Of a stretch of DNA of 64,000 nt, positions 55,825 to 64,000 are shown piece by piece (position 1 is the first letter of the stretch; each line of letters starts with the position of its first letter). A program made the translations under genes and the position numbers. The DNA is taken from contig JASBST010000108.1 of the NCBI GenBank assembly GCA_030148775.1, positions 62,001-126,000 of the forward strand. Reading direction: 5' to 3'. A model generated the notes under the pieces. The model searched no databases. It had not been told where the DNA came from and saw nothing but the letters and a program-made list of their open reading frames with translations. Origin of the DNA: Thiogranum sp. (GTDB taxonomy: Bacteria; Pseudomonadota; Gammaproteobacteria; DSM-19610).

Positions 55825-56640
55825 ATGCCGGAGCTACCGGAGGTGGAAACCACTCGCCGCGGCATTTCGCCGCACGTATGCGGTAAACGGGTCGAACGCC
55901 TGATCGTCCGCCAGCGCCAATTGCGCTGGCCGGTACCCGCCGCGCTGAGCCGGCGCCTTCCCGGTCGGCGCATCGACGACATGCGGCGGCGGGGCAAATA
56001 TCTGTTGCTGGCGCTCGACAGGGGGACGCTGATCATTCATCTCGGCATGTCCGGCAGCCTGCGGATTTTGCGGCGACAGGAAGGTCCCGGACCGCACGAC
56101 CATATCGACCTGCTGCTCGACGACAACAGTCGTCTGCGTTTCACCGATCCGCGCCGCTTCGGCGCCTGGTTGTGGACCGAGTCCGCCGCGCTCGCGCATC
56201 CGTTATTGGCGCAGCTCGGACCGGAACCGCTGGACCCTGACTTCAGCGCCGATTACTTACACACCCTATCGCAACAGCGTCGGACCGCGGTCAAAAACTT
56301 CATCATGAACAGTCGCGTGGTGGTCGGCGTGGGGAATATCTACGCCAACGAAGCGCTGTTCCGCGCCGGCATCCATCCCGCGCGTGCCGCCGGACGCATC
56401 AGCTGGACGCGCTACGAGGGACTGGTCAGCGCCATCAAAACGGTGCTCAACGAGGCGATTGAACAGGGTGGAACCACCCTGCGCGACTTTGTCGACGGCG
56501 AAGGCAGGCCCGGTTACTTCAGTCAGAGCCTGCAGGTCTACAATCGTGGCGGACAGGATTGCAGTCGCTGCGGGGCGAGCATCCGCGACACCCGCATCGG
56601 CCAGCGATCGAGCTACTTCTGCCCGCGCTGCCAGCGCTGA
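55825..56640 (+). CDS. mutM: Formamidopyrimidine-DNA glycosylase
   Basis: Removes 8-oxoguanine and FaPy lesions and cuts the abasic site. It begins MPELPEVET, giving the catalytic Pro and Glu after Met removal. The conserved Lys lies in RRRGKYLLLAL. The helix-two-turn-helix has GVGNIYANEALF, and the C-terminal zinc finger is C-x2-C-x16-C-x2-C (DCSRCGAS...FCPRCQ). The 271-residue length is normal. It sits 8 nt after the Gld-like cassette and is convergent with ggt, 3 nt apart. Confidence 0.97.
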   Translation: MPELPEVETTRRGISPHVCGKRVERLIVRQRQLRWPVPAALSRRLPGRRIDDMRRRGKYLLLALDRGTLIIHLGMSGSLRILRRQEGPGPHDHIDLLLDDNSRLRFTDPRRFGAWLWTESAALAHPLLAQLGPEPLDPDFSADYLHTLSQQRRTAVKNFIMNSRVVVGVGNIYANEALFRAGIHPARAAGRISWTRYEGLVSAIKTVLNEAIEQGGTTLRDFVDGEGRPGYFSQSLQVYNRGGQDCSRCGASIRDTRIGQRSSYFCPRCQR

Positions 56641-56643
56641 GCG

Positions 56644-58427
56644 TTACCTCAAGGCATCGCCGCAGCCCGGCCGGGCCGCCGGGCCAGTGGAAGCGAGGCA
56701 CGCTTGCGCCGGCACTTCGACGCCGGCCTTGCCGATGCCACGCGGGTCCGACGCCGCCTCCACCCGATTGTCTGCGTAACGCCAGAATATGGCCTGCATG
56801 TTGCCGTAATCGCGTGACAGCAATTGCAGCTTGTGGCCGCGCTGACGCAGACCGGCCAACACCTCGTCGCTGAACGCTTCCGGCTCGTATTGGATCACAT
56901 CGGGCAGATACTGGTGATGAAAACGCGGCCGGGCGACCCAGGAAGCTGCATCATGGCCCTGTTCGAAGTCGAGAATCCCGAGCAGCACAATGGTGATGAT
57001 GCGACTGCCGCCGGGCGTTCCCAGAATGGCCAGGCCGCGTTCACTTTCGACGAAAGTCGGACTCATACTGGAGAGCGGGCGTTTGCCGGGGGCGATGGCG
57101 TTGGCCTCGGCGCCAACCAGCCCATAGGCGTTGGGTACGCCCGGCTTGGCCGAGAAATCATCCATCTCATCGTTCAACAGCACCCCCGTGCCCGGCGCCG
57201 TAAACCCGGATCCGAAAGGATAGTTGATACTGAGCGTCGCCGACACACGGTTGCCGTCGGTGTCCAAAATGGAGAAATGGGTGGTATCCGGTCCTTCCAC
57301 AGCCGCCGCCGCGGCCGGCAGCGCGTCGCTGGGGGTGGCGCGGTCCAGCCGGATGGAGGCACGCAGACCGGCGGCATATCGGGGATCGGTCAGAAGCTTC
57401 GTCGGCGCGGCGACAAAATCCGGATCGCCCAGGTACTGTGCCCGATCGCGGTAGGCGCGCCGCATCGCCTCGGTAATCAGGTGGACTCGCGTGGCCGCGT
57501 CCAGATCCTGCAGCCGATAGCCTTCGAGTATGTGCAGCATCGTGGCCAGGGCGATGCCGCCGGACGATGGCGGCGCAGCCGACACCACCCGCAAATTGCG
57601 ATACTCGAAGCGTATCGGCTCGCGCTCAACCACGCGATAGCTCGACAGATCCTCTGGGGTCCAGATGCCCCCTGCGGCCCGCACGCCGCGCAACAGCCGC
57701 TCGGCCACTTCGCCGGCATAAAAACCGGCGCGGCCGCGCTCGGCCAGTGCGCGCAGTGTCGCCGCCAGATCCGGCTGTTGCAACTGGAAACCCACCGGCG
57801 GGACCAAGTTCCGGTGCAGGAAAGTCGCCGCGCTGGCGGCGTGCTCGCGCAGCACCTCGAGACGAAATTCCGCCATTCGCCGATAGTGCTCATCGATAGC
57901 AAAGCCCTTTTCAGCCAACTCGATGGCGGGGGCCAAGGATGCGGCTAAAGGCAGTCGCCCATAGTTTTCCGCCAGATGGACCAGGGCCGCGGGTTCGCCG
58001 GGTATCGCCGCCGCCAGGGCGCCGTCCATGGACAGACCCGGCACCACGTCTCCGGCCGCGTCCAGATAAAGATCGCGCCGCGCGCGCAACGGCGCCCGCT
58101 CGCGACCGTCCAGCATAATCTGACGACCGTCGCTGGCGCGGTGCAGCAACCAAAATCCGCCGCCACCGATACCCGAACTATAGGGTTCGACGACCGCCAG
58201 CGCGGCGCTGACCGCCACCGCGGCGTCGAAAGCGTTGCCGCCGGCATCGAGCACGCCAAGCCCGGCCGCGGTCGCCAACGGATGGGCGCTGGCGACCGCC
58301 TGCGCCGACGGCCCGCGAGTTGCCGGCGCATCGGCCTGCGCGAAACCCGGCGACAGAGTCCAGATCAGCGCCAACAAAAAACCCCCGAACGGGGGCTGGA
58401 AGAAATTGTGCGAAAAGATCGGCGCCA

Positions 58428-58428
<1 letters not shown>
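56644..58428 (-). CDS. ggt: Gamma-glutamyltransferase
   Basis: A periplasmic Ntn-hydrolase that removes the gamma-glutamyl group of glutathione. A signal peptide of about 30 residues ends near PGFAQA. The nucleophile Thr that follows self-cleavage is in GPDTTHFSILD, in the usual spacing before SINYPFGSGF. VLLNDEMDDF and KRPLSSMSPT are also typical. 594 residues is normal. The ATG at 58428 overlaps the ferredoxin stop by one base. The frame open to 58566 runs through the ferredoxin gene. An intrinsic terminator lies in its first codons, see 58376-58395. Confidence 0.94.
58376..58395 (-). terminator. Intrinsic terminator inside the 5' end of ggt
   Basis: Read on the minus strand, CCCCC-GTTC-GGGGG is followed by TTTTTT: a GC hairpin and T-run at about codons 12-18 of ggt. 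It would stop most transcripts from the ferredoxin gene just inside ggt. The same bases encode Q-P-P-F-G-G-F-L of the signal peptide. The structure is seen; its use is inference. Confidence 0.65.
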
Positions 58429-58739
<311 letters not shown>

Positions 58740-59219
58740 CTATCGCAAACGTTTATTGAATGCAGCCACTACCTTTTTATGGACAAATGACGTCACATCG
58801 CCGCCAAGTCCTGCAATTTCGCGCACAAGACTAGACGAAACATAGGCGTAATGCTCGTCCGGCGTCATGAACAGTGTTTCGATTTCAGGCGCCAGCTGGC
58901 GATTCATGCTGGCGAGTTGGAATTCGTACTCGAAATCGGAAACCGCGCGCAGGCCGCGCAAAATGACGCCGGCCCCGTGCGAGCGCATGAAGTCCACCAA
59001 CAGGCCCTCGAACCCTTCCACCCGCACCGCCGGGATTTCAGCCAACACTTCGCGCGCCAGCTCGATCCGCTCCTCCCAGGTGAACGCCGGCTGCTTCGAT
59101 CCGCTGCGGTGAATAGCCACCAGCACCTCGTCGAAACGCCGCGTGGCACGCTCGATGAGATCGGTGTGGCCGTTGGTGATGGGATCGAAGGTCCCGGGAT
59201 ACACTGCTATCTGCGTCAT
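58740..59219 (-). CDS. coaD: Phosphopantetheine adenylyltransferase
   Basis: Transfers AMP to 4'-phosphopantetheine, the fourth step of CoA synthesis. The 159-residue nucleotidyltransferase has [14 protein letters not shown], the T/HxGH-type site, then [19 protein letters not shown] and the C-terminal [13 protein letters not shown] motif. It lies between rsmD and ferredoxin, as in many gammaproteobacteria. Together with coaBC at 39.7 kb it gives two CoA steps in this window. Confidence 0.98.
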   Translation of the reverse strand: MTQIAVYPGTFDPITNGHTDLIERATRRFDEVLVAIHRSGSKQPAFTWEERIELAREVLAEIPAVRVEGFEGLLVDFMRSHGAGVILRGLRAVSDFEYEFQLASMNRQLAPEIETLFMTPDEHYAYVSSSLVREIAGLGGDVTSFVHKKVVAAFNKRLR

Positions 59220-59299
59220 GGTCCGTCTTCAAGCATTGCCGTGTTGCGAAATCTACGCACAAAATCGGTTAGCCACAACCCCGGCCACGCTGCTTGGGC

Positions 59300-59872
59300 T
59301 CACTCGGCACGATAGCGATAAAGACGATAATCCACTGCCCCCGCCTGCTTATCCCGATAAAGATGCCAGGCGCTCGACGGCGGCGCAAAGTTTTGCGACC
59401 GCGGCTGTTCGACATAGACCAGCGAACCGGCTTTCAGTCGCCGCGCCTGGTCCAGCTGCTTGATCGCCATGCCGAGCAACGCCGGATGAGCGAAAGGGGG
59501 ATCCAGAAATACGATATCGAACAGGTCGTCTCCGCGCGCCAGACAAGCTGTCATATCCAGACAGGAAATTTCCACCTGACGCGCCGCGAGTGCCTTGCGG
59601 GTGGCCTGCAGCGCCTTGACGACATCAGGATCCTTATCGTTCATGAAGACGTGGGCCGCCCCGCGCGAAGCGGCCTCGAAGCCCAACGCCCCGCTACCGG
59701 CGAACAGATCGAGACAGCTGGCGCCGGGTAACACCGGCGCCAGCCAGTTAAACAGCGTTTCCCGCATCCGGTCCGAGGTCGGGCGCAGACCTGCCGCCGA
59801 AGGGAAGCTGAGCCGACGCCCACGCCACTGTCCGGCGATGATCCTGATCTGGTTGCCTGCCTGGTCGCTCAT
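59300..59872 (-). CDS. rsmD: 16S rRNA (guanine966-N2)-methyltransferase
   Basis: A SAM enzyme that methylates G966 of 16S rRNA. The SAM motif is LDLFAGSGALGFEAASRGA, the catalytic motif is DPPF (FLDPPFAHP), and the start is IRIIAGQWRGRRLSFP with RPTSDRMRETLFNWL. I use the ATG at 59872, giving 190 residues; a TTG at 59920 would add 16 residues that do not look conserved. It is usually beside ftsY and coaD, as here, although the surface protein and two M16 genes intervene. Confidence 0.95.
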   Translation of the reverse strand: MSDQAGNQIRIIAGQWRGRRLSFPSAAGLRPTSDRMRETLFNWLAPVLPGASCLDLFAGSGALGFEAASRGAAHVFMNDKDPDVVKALQATRKALAARQVEISCLDMTACLARGDDLFDIVFLDPPFAHPALLGMAIKQLDQARRLKAGSLVYVEQPRSQNFAPPSSAWHLYRDKQAGAVDYRLYRYRAE

Positions 59873-59901
59873 AAGCAGACCATGTTGCGTAGGCGCGAGC
59901 G

Positions 59902-60594
59902 TCAGGTCAACCGCGGGCAACTCGCAGCTTGCCCGCAGGCGACATCGTTACCTTTTCTCCGCGCCACCGGCCACATGCCGAGCAGGCCTGCGGCGAACAG
60001 CCAAAAGGCTGCCGGCAAAGGCACGCCGCTGACCGACGGCACCGTACCCGGCGTAGGCACGTCGAGCGCGATGAAATCGACACTGTTGTCATTGGTATCG
60101 ACCCGCGGATTCGAACGCGCAACACTACTGCCCGCGGGCGGATCGGGGGCCGCGGCACCCTCGCCTGCAAAAATGTCGCGGGAACCGAAACTGCCGTAGC
60201 CGAGCGCATCCAGAATACCTCCCGGATTGCGCAATACCACCGAATCGGGGCCATTCTGATAATCCACGTCCCCCACCATATCGGCGCCGGCGACCGAAGA
60301 CACACCGCCGCCGACATCATCGCCGACGACGAACACGCCATCGGCGGGGATGACGCCACTCAGCGCCAGACTGGCGTAGACGCTGCCGTTTTGTCCGTTC
60401 ACGCCTTCGAGCACCAGGCCTTCGACGCTCTCACCGGGGGTGCCGAACAGCTCGACGAAGGCGAGCCCGGCATCACTGCCGCTGGCATCGTAAAAAACTT
60501 CGGAGATTACCGTTGCGGCGACGGCTGGAGCCGCGCGAAAACCGAGGGCGGCACCCGTCAGGCACACCGCCAAGCACACAGACTGTCTTATCAT
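59902..60594 (-). CDS. Lamin-tail-like secreted protein with VPLPA-CTERM sorting signal
   Basis: A 230-residue exported protein. A signal peptide (about residues 1-26, ending AAPAVA) is followed by a lamin-tail-like domain (VISEVFYDASGSDAGLAFVELFG, LEGVNGQNG, GVFVVGDD). The C-terminus has VPLPAAFWLFAAGLLGMW followed by ARRK, a VPLPA-CTERM tripartite signal of motif, TM helix and basic tail. Such proteins are processed by exosortase-type systems. No exosortase gene is in the window. A strong AGGGAGGA precedes the ATG at 60594. Confidence 0.88.
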   Translation of the reverse strand: MIRQSVCLAVCLTGAALGFRAAPAVAATVISEVFYDASGSDAGLAFVELFGTPGESVEGLVLEGVNGQNGSVYASLALSGVIPADGVFVVGDDVGGGVSSVAGADMVGDVDYQNGPDSVVLRNPGGILDALGYGSFGSRDIFAGEGAAAPDPPAGSSVARSNPRVDTNDNSVDFIALDVPTPGTVPSVSGVPLPAAFWLFAAGLLGMWPVARRKGNDVACGQAASCPRLT

Positions 60595-60755
60595 GAGATT
60601 CCTCCCTGAATCCTCATTCCTGCACCGGCATACACCGGTGGCGGTTGCCACCCGTGCGCCGGTCAGACTCAGCTTAGCGCGGTGAGCGCGCGCTGCTCAG
60701 GGGGAGCTTCTGAAAAAACTGTCAGCCTCTTCTTAAAAGTCTGTAAGCCTTTTGC

Positions 60756-62102
60756 TCAAGGATGTTCCCGGCAGGCAGACCCGGCGGCTTTGGCACCGAC
60801 AACGACAGTGACCATATTCTTGACATTCACGCGTCTTTGAAAAGCGTCGCGAATCTGGTCGGCGGTGACCGCCTTCACCTTGTCCGGAAAGGTCGTCAGG
60901 TAATCCAGCGGCAGGTTGTAAAAACCGATCATGGCCAGATACTCGGTGATTTTCCGATTACTGGAAACAGCCAGCGGAAAGCCGCCGATGATATTGTCCT
61001 TGGCGGCCTGCAGTTCTTTGTCGGTAGGCCCCCGGTCGACAAATTTCTGCACCGTCTGGCGCAATACCGACAGCGCCTCGTCGCGCTTGTTGGTGCGTGT
61101 CTGGAAGCCGAGAGTAAAGGGTCCTTCGCGCTTCATCGGAACGAAATAGCTATAAGCGCTGTATGACAGACCGCGCTTTTGGCGTATTTCCTCGCTGATC
61201 CGCGATGTCAGTCCGCTGCCACCGAGAATATGGTTGCCTACATACAAAGCGAAATAGTCCGGGTCTCCGCGCCGCATGCCGGGCTCTCCCATCAACACAT
61301 GGCTTTGGCTGGAGGGGTGTTCGACGAATTCGGTGGTTGCCTGTTTCAGCGGCGCGACTTGCGGCAGCGCCGGCGCTTTGTCGCCCGACGGCAAGGCGCC
61401 GGAGATCTCCTCGGCCATGCTTTCAGCCCGTTTCCGGTCGATATCACCGACCATGACCAGCGTGGCGTTGGCGGCCACATAGTAACGCCGATAAAAGGCT
61501 TTCAGGTCTTTCACCCGCAATGCGGCGACACTGTCGGGATTGCCGTCGGGATTGTACGCATAGGGGTGGTCGCCATAGACGGCGCGGTAAAAGGCGTTCT
61601 CGGCAATTGACTCGGGTTGTTGTAGCTGGTATTCCAGTCCGGTCAACGTCAGCTGGCGTTCGCGCTTGAAGTCGGCGACGGGGAAATCCGGTTGCCCGAG
61701 CAAACTGCGAAACAGTTCCAGCGACGGCGCGAGCAACTTGGGATCGCTGAGACTGCGCAGCGACAACCAGGCCATGTCGCGTTCGGATCCCGAACCGAAC
61801 TGAGCGCCACGCTGCTCGAACCCCGCGGCGATGGCGTCGGCGTTCTTGCCGCCGGCGCCTTTGCCGAGCATGCTGTTGGTCAGCGCAGCTACGCCGTGCA
61901 ATTCGCCATCCCGAGCACTGCCGGCATCGAAAACCACACGCACATCAAGCATCGGCAGTTCGTGCGCGGCGACAAACAACACCTTGGCGCCGCCGGCGGT
62001 GGTCCAGCTCTGAATCTGGGGCAGTGCCTGCGCGCCACCGGCGAACAACAAAGCCAGTAGCGGCCAGGCTTGGACAAGCAACGAAATCTTTCTAGCGAAC
62101 AT
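60756..62102 (-). CDS. M16 family peptidase-like protein, probably non-catalytic subunit
   Basis: A 448-residue exported protein of the insulinase/PqqL fold. A signal peptide of about 25 residues ends near AQA. The usual zinc motif HxxEH is missing; the aligned place reads VAALTNSMLGKGAGG. The C-terminal half has the R/Y pair GLSYSAYSYF. So it probably partners the active M16 gene directly upstream (11-nt overlap). Such active/inactive pairs are common in gammaproteobacteria. I use the ATG at 62102 (MFARKISLL). Confidence 0.9.
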   Translation of the reverse strand: MFARKISLLVQAWPLLALLFAGGAQALPQIQSWTTAGGAKVLFVAAHELPMLDVRVVFDAGSARDGELHGVAALTNSMLGKGAGGKNADAIAAGFEQRGAQFGSGSERDMAWLSLRSLSDPKLLAPSLELFRSLLGQPDFPVADFKRERQLTLTGLEYQLQQPESIAENAFYRAVYGDHPYAYNPDGNPDSVAALRVKDLKAFYRRYYVAANATLVMVGDIDRKRAESMAEEISGALPSGDKAPALPQVAPLKQATTEFVEHPSSQSHVLMGEPGMRRGDPDYFALYVGNHILGGSGLTSRISEEIRQKRGLSYSAYSYFVPMKREGPFTLGFQTRTNKRDEALSVLRQTVQKFVDRGPTDKELQAAKDNIIGGFPLAVSSNRKITEYLAMIGFYNLPLDYLTTFPDKVKAVTADQIRDAFQRRVNVKNMVTVVVGAKAAGSACREHP

Positions 62103-63456
62103 GTCCGTCGACGCCTCCTTCGCGTGGCGGGTGTTTCGGATCAACGGGCTGGGGCGCGAGCTGGCCCACGGTCAGCCGGTCGTCAACAAGATATTTCCCG
62201 GCCACCGCCCGCACCTGTTCCGGTGTCACCGCGTCGATGCGGGAGAAATACTGTTCGGCATCCTTCCAGCTGAGACCGACGGTCTCGAGCATGCCGATCT
62301 GCATCGCCTGATAGAAGATCGAATCCTGCTCATAGATTTTGTCGGCCTTGATCTGTGCCTTGACACGCGCCAGCTCGGCGGCGCTGATCGGTTTGTCCTG
62401 CAACTCGCGGATCTGCTCCCGCAGGGCCTTTTCGAGATCCCCGACCGTGTGCCCGTTGGATGGAATACCGGAGAGTAAAAACAGCGTCTCCTTGCGGTCG
62501 AAAGCGTCATATCCCGCCCCCGCGCTGGCCGCGACCGCCTTCCCGCGCACCAGCCGGCTGGAAAGCCGCGCGCTGTCGCCGCCATCGAGTACGCTCGCCA
62601 GAACCTCCAGCGCGTAGGGCTCCCAATCCGTCTGCGCGGTCAGCACCACCGGCGCCTTGTAGCCCATCAGTAAAGAAGGCAGTTTGGCCGGTGCCTTGAC
62701 AACGATGCGCTTGGGTCCGTGCTGCGCAATCTCTCGCCGCGGCTTGGGCGCCACGATGTGGCTAGGTTCGAGCGGGCCGAAGTATTTCTTCGCCAACCGG
62801 TACACGGCCTGCGGGTCCACATCCCCGACCACGACCACGGTCGCATTGTCGGGTGCGTACCATTTGGCGTACCAATCGCGCAGATCCTCCACGCGCATGG
62901 ATTTCAGATCCCCCATCCAGCCGATCGTGGGAATACGATAAGGACTGCTGGCATAGGCGGTGGCGTTGACTTGTTCGTAAGTCAGCGCCTGTGGATTGTC
63001 GTCGGTGCGCATCCGCCGCTCCTCCATCACCACCTGCACTTCCTTTTTGAATTCCTTGGCGGGTAGTACCAGATTGCGCATGCGATCGGCCTCGAGCTCG
63101 AAGCTTACCGGCAGACGACTGGCCTCCATGGTCTGGAAATAAGCGGTATAATCGCGGCTGGTAAAGGCGTTCTCGCGACCGCCGTTTTCGGCGATAATCC
63201 GCGAAAACTCACCGGCCGGATGCGCCTTGGTGCCCTTGAACATCATATGCTCCAGCACATGCGACAGCCCCGTAATGCCGTCGTGCTCGTAACTGGAGCC
63301 CACCTTGTACCACACTTGAGACACCATCACCGGTGCCCGGTGATCTTCCTTGACAATCAACTTAAGGCCGTTGTCCAGCTTGAATTCGTGTACCTGCGAA
63401 CCGGCGTAGCTGGCGGCCGTGAACAGGCCGACGGCCAGCGCGAGCCATCCTCGCAT
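62092..63456 (-). CDS. M16 family zinc metallopeptidase, catalytic subunit
   Basis: A 454-residue exported peptidase. A signal peptide (MRGWLALAVGLFTAASYAG) is followed by the M16 core with the zinc motif H-V-L-E-H in GLSHVLEHMMFKGT, the distal Glu in the GGRENAFTSRDYTAYF region, and the R/Y part near the C-terminus. The ATG at 63456 has AAGGAG 8 nt upstream; the long frame up to 63969 is only the antisense of ftsY. It is the first gene of an operon with the inactive partner, and is divergent from ftsY. Confidence 0.93.
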   Translation of the reverse strand: MRGWLALAVGLFTAASYAGSQVHEFKLDNGLKLIVKEDHRAPVMVSQVWYKVGSSYEHDGITGLSHVLEHMMFKGTKAHPAGEFSRIIAENGGRENAFTSRDYTAYFQTMEASRLPVSFELEADRMRNLVLPAKEFKKEVQVVMEERRMRTDDNPQALTYEQVNATAYASSPYRIPTIGWMGDLKSMRVEDLRDWYAKWYAPDNATVVVVGDVDPQAVYRLAKKYFGPLEPSHIVAPKPRREIAQHGPKRIVVKAPAKLPSLLMGYKAPVVLTAQTDWEPYALEVLASVLDGGDSARLSSRLVRGKAVAASAGAGYDAFDRKETLFLLSGIPSNGHTVGDLEKALREQIRELQDKPISAAELARVKAQIKADKIYEQDSIFYQAMQIGMLETVGLSWKDAEQYFSRIDAVTPEQVRAVAGKYLVDDRLTVGQLAPQPVDPKHPPREGGVDGHVR

Positions 63457-63529
63457 TATCGACTCCTTCTGTTTTCGTACCCCGCGGTGGGGTGATAGGA
63501 TACGCAGACCTGTGTAGACAGCAACTGCG

Positions 63530-64000
63530 ATGTTTGGTTTCGGCAAAAAAAATTCATCGGTAAAGAGTGAGGGCGACGGCCCAGGGGAGGATACCGCAAA
63601 AAAACCGGGGCTGTTCGGTCGCCTCAAAGCCGGATTGGCAAAAACGCGGGCGGGCCTGGGTTCGGGCATCGCCGACCTGGTGGCCGGGCGCAGGCAAATC
63701 GACGACGAGCTGCTCGAGGAGCTGGAAACCCAGCTGTTGAGTGCCGATGTCGGCATCGAGGCGACCGAGACCATCATCCAGGACCTTACCCGGCGGGTGG
63801 CACGCAAGCAGCTCAACGACAGCGACGCCTTGATGGCGGCATTGCGCGAAGACATGCGCGCCATGCTCGAACCGGTCGATATACCGCTCACCATCCCCGC
63901 CGAGTCGCGGCCGTTCGTCCTCCTGATGGTGGGTATCAATGGCGCCGGCAAGACCACCACTATCGGCAAAATCGCCCGGCATCTGCAGGACCAGGGACTA
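63530..64000 (+). CDS. ftsY: Signal recognition particle receptor FtsY (partial, cut by window end)
   Basis: FtsY is the GTPase receptor that docks SRP-bound ribosomes at the membrane. The first 157 codons are present and the frame is open at the window end. It starts FGFGKKN. The N domain has FGRLKAGLAKTRAGLGSGIADLV and IDDELLEELETQLLSADVG, and the G domain starts with MVGINGAGKTTTIGKIA. The acidic A domain is very short here (about 20 residues). It is divergent from the M16 peptidases across 73 nt, an order also known in Pseudomonas. Confidence 0.95.
   Translation, partial: MFGFGKKNSSVKSEGDGPGEDTAKKPGLFGRLKAGLAKTRAGLGSGIADLVAGRRQIDDELLEELETQLLSADVGIEATETIIQDLTRRVARKQLNDSDALMAALREDMRAMLEPVDIPLTIPAESRPFVLLMVGINGAGKTTTIGKIARHLQDQGL

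Overview
This window is 64 kb of ordinary chromosome from a GC-rich (about 60%) gammaproteobacterium. Gene order follows Pseudomonas in several blocks: rsmE/pilGHIJK-chpABC/gshB-tonB-yqgE-ruvX-pyrR-pyrB-pyrC', pilTU-proC-yggT, and radC-coaBC-dut-algC-argB-pyrE-xth. Other features do not match Pseudomonas: a PyrK-type electron-transfer protein, a VPLPA-CTERM surface protein, a Gld-like ABC export cassette and an apbE inserted after gshB. These suggest a less studied lineage, perhaps a Chromatiales-type sulfur or halophilic group; that placement is inference. I saw no tRNA, rRNA, CRISPR array, IS element or prophage. No gap without a gene exceeds 300 nt; the longest is 28146-28412.

Layout. 1-4617 (+): a SAH riboswitch, ahcY, metF, bioA and rsmE. 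4614-16517 (-): the complete type IV pilus chemotaxis-like operon pilG-pilH-pilI-pilJ-pilK-chpA-chpB-chpC. 16518-16727: a divergent control region with a CRP/Vfr-like site and a palindrome. 16728-24355 (+): a tightly packed run gshB-apbE-tonB-yqgE-ruvX-pyrR-pyrB-pyrC'-pyrK, mostly with 1-8 nt overlaps. 24374-26540 (-): pilT-pilU retraction motors. 26752-30993 (+): proC, yggT, a bacterial dynamin-like GTPase and a DUF4426 exported protein. 30983-33680 (-): xth, ampG and a DsbD_2-type membrane protein. 33740-39268: pyrE, a TSUP permease, a DUF4124 gene broken by an in-frame stop, argB and algC. 39311-42361: dut, coaBC, radC and rpmB-rpmG with a clear promoter and terminator. 42424-50711: a desaturase with a transposase-like tail, an EAL-HDOD protein, ppx, ppk and a lone HyuA. 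50730-56640: a globin-coupled diguanylate cyclase divergent from a Gld-like ABC cassette, then mutM. 56644-63456 (-): ggt, ferredoxin, coaD, rsmD, a VPLPA-CTERM protein and a pair of M16 peptidases. 63530-64000 (+): the start of ftsY, cut by the window edge.

How the genes fit together. The largest theme is twitching motility: the receptor PilJ, adaptors PilI and ChpC, kinase ChpA, regulators PilG and PilH, adaptation enzymes PilK and ChpB, the motors PilT and PilU, and a TonB in the position of Pseudomonas tonB3. Second messengers recur: a cAMP-type site before gshB/pilG, a globin-GGDEF enzyme, an EAL-HDOD protein and polyphosphate enzymes. Pyrimidine synthesis is represented by pyrR, pyrB, pyrC', pyrK and pyrE. 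The pyrC' protein lacks the metal-binding histidines, so a true dihydroorotase must be encoded elsewhere.

The best leads are the DUF4124 nonsense mutation, the orphan PyrK, the globin-GGDEF/Gld-ABC pair, the desaturase tail, the intrinsic terminator inside ggt and the unexplained structured leader before the dynamin-like gene. No wholly new defence or mobile system is evident.
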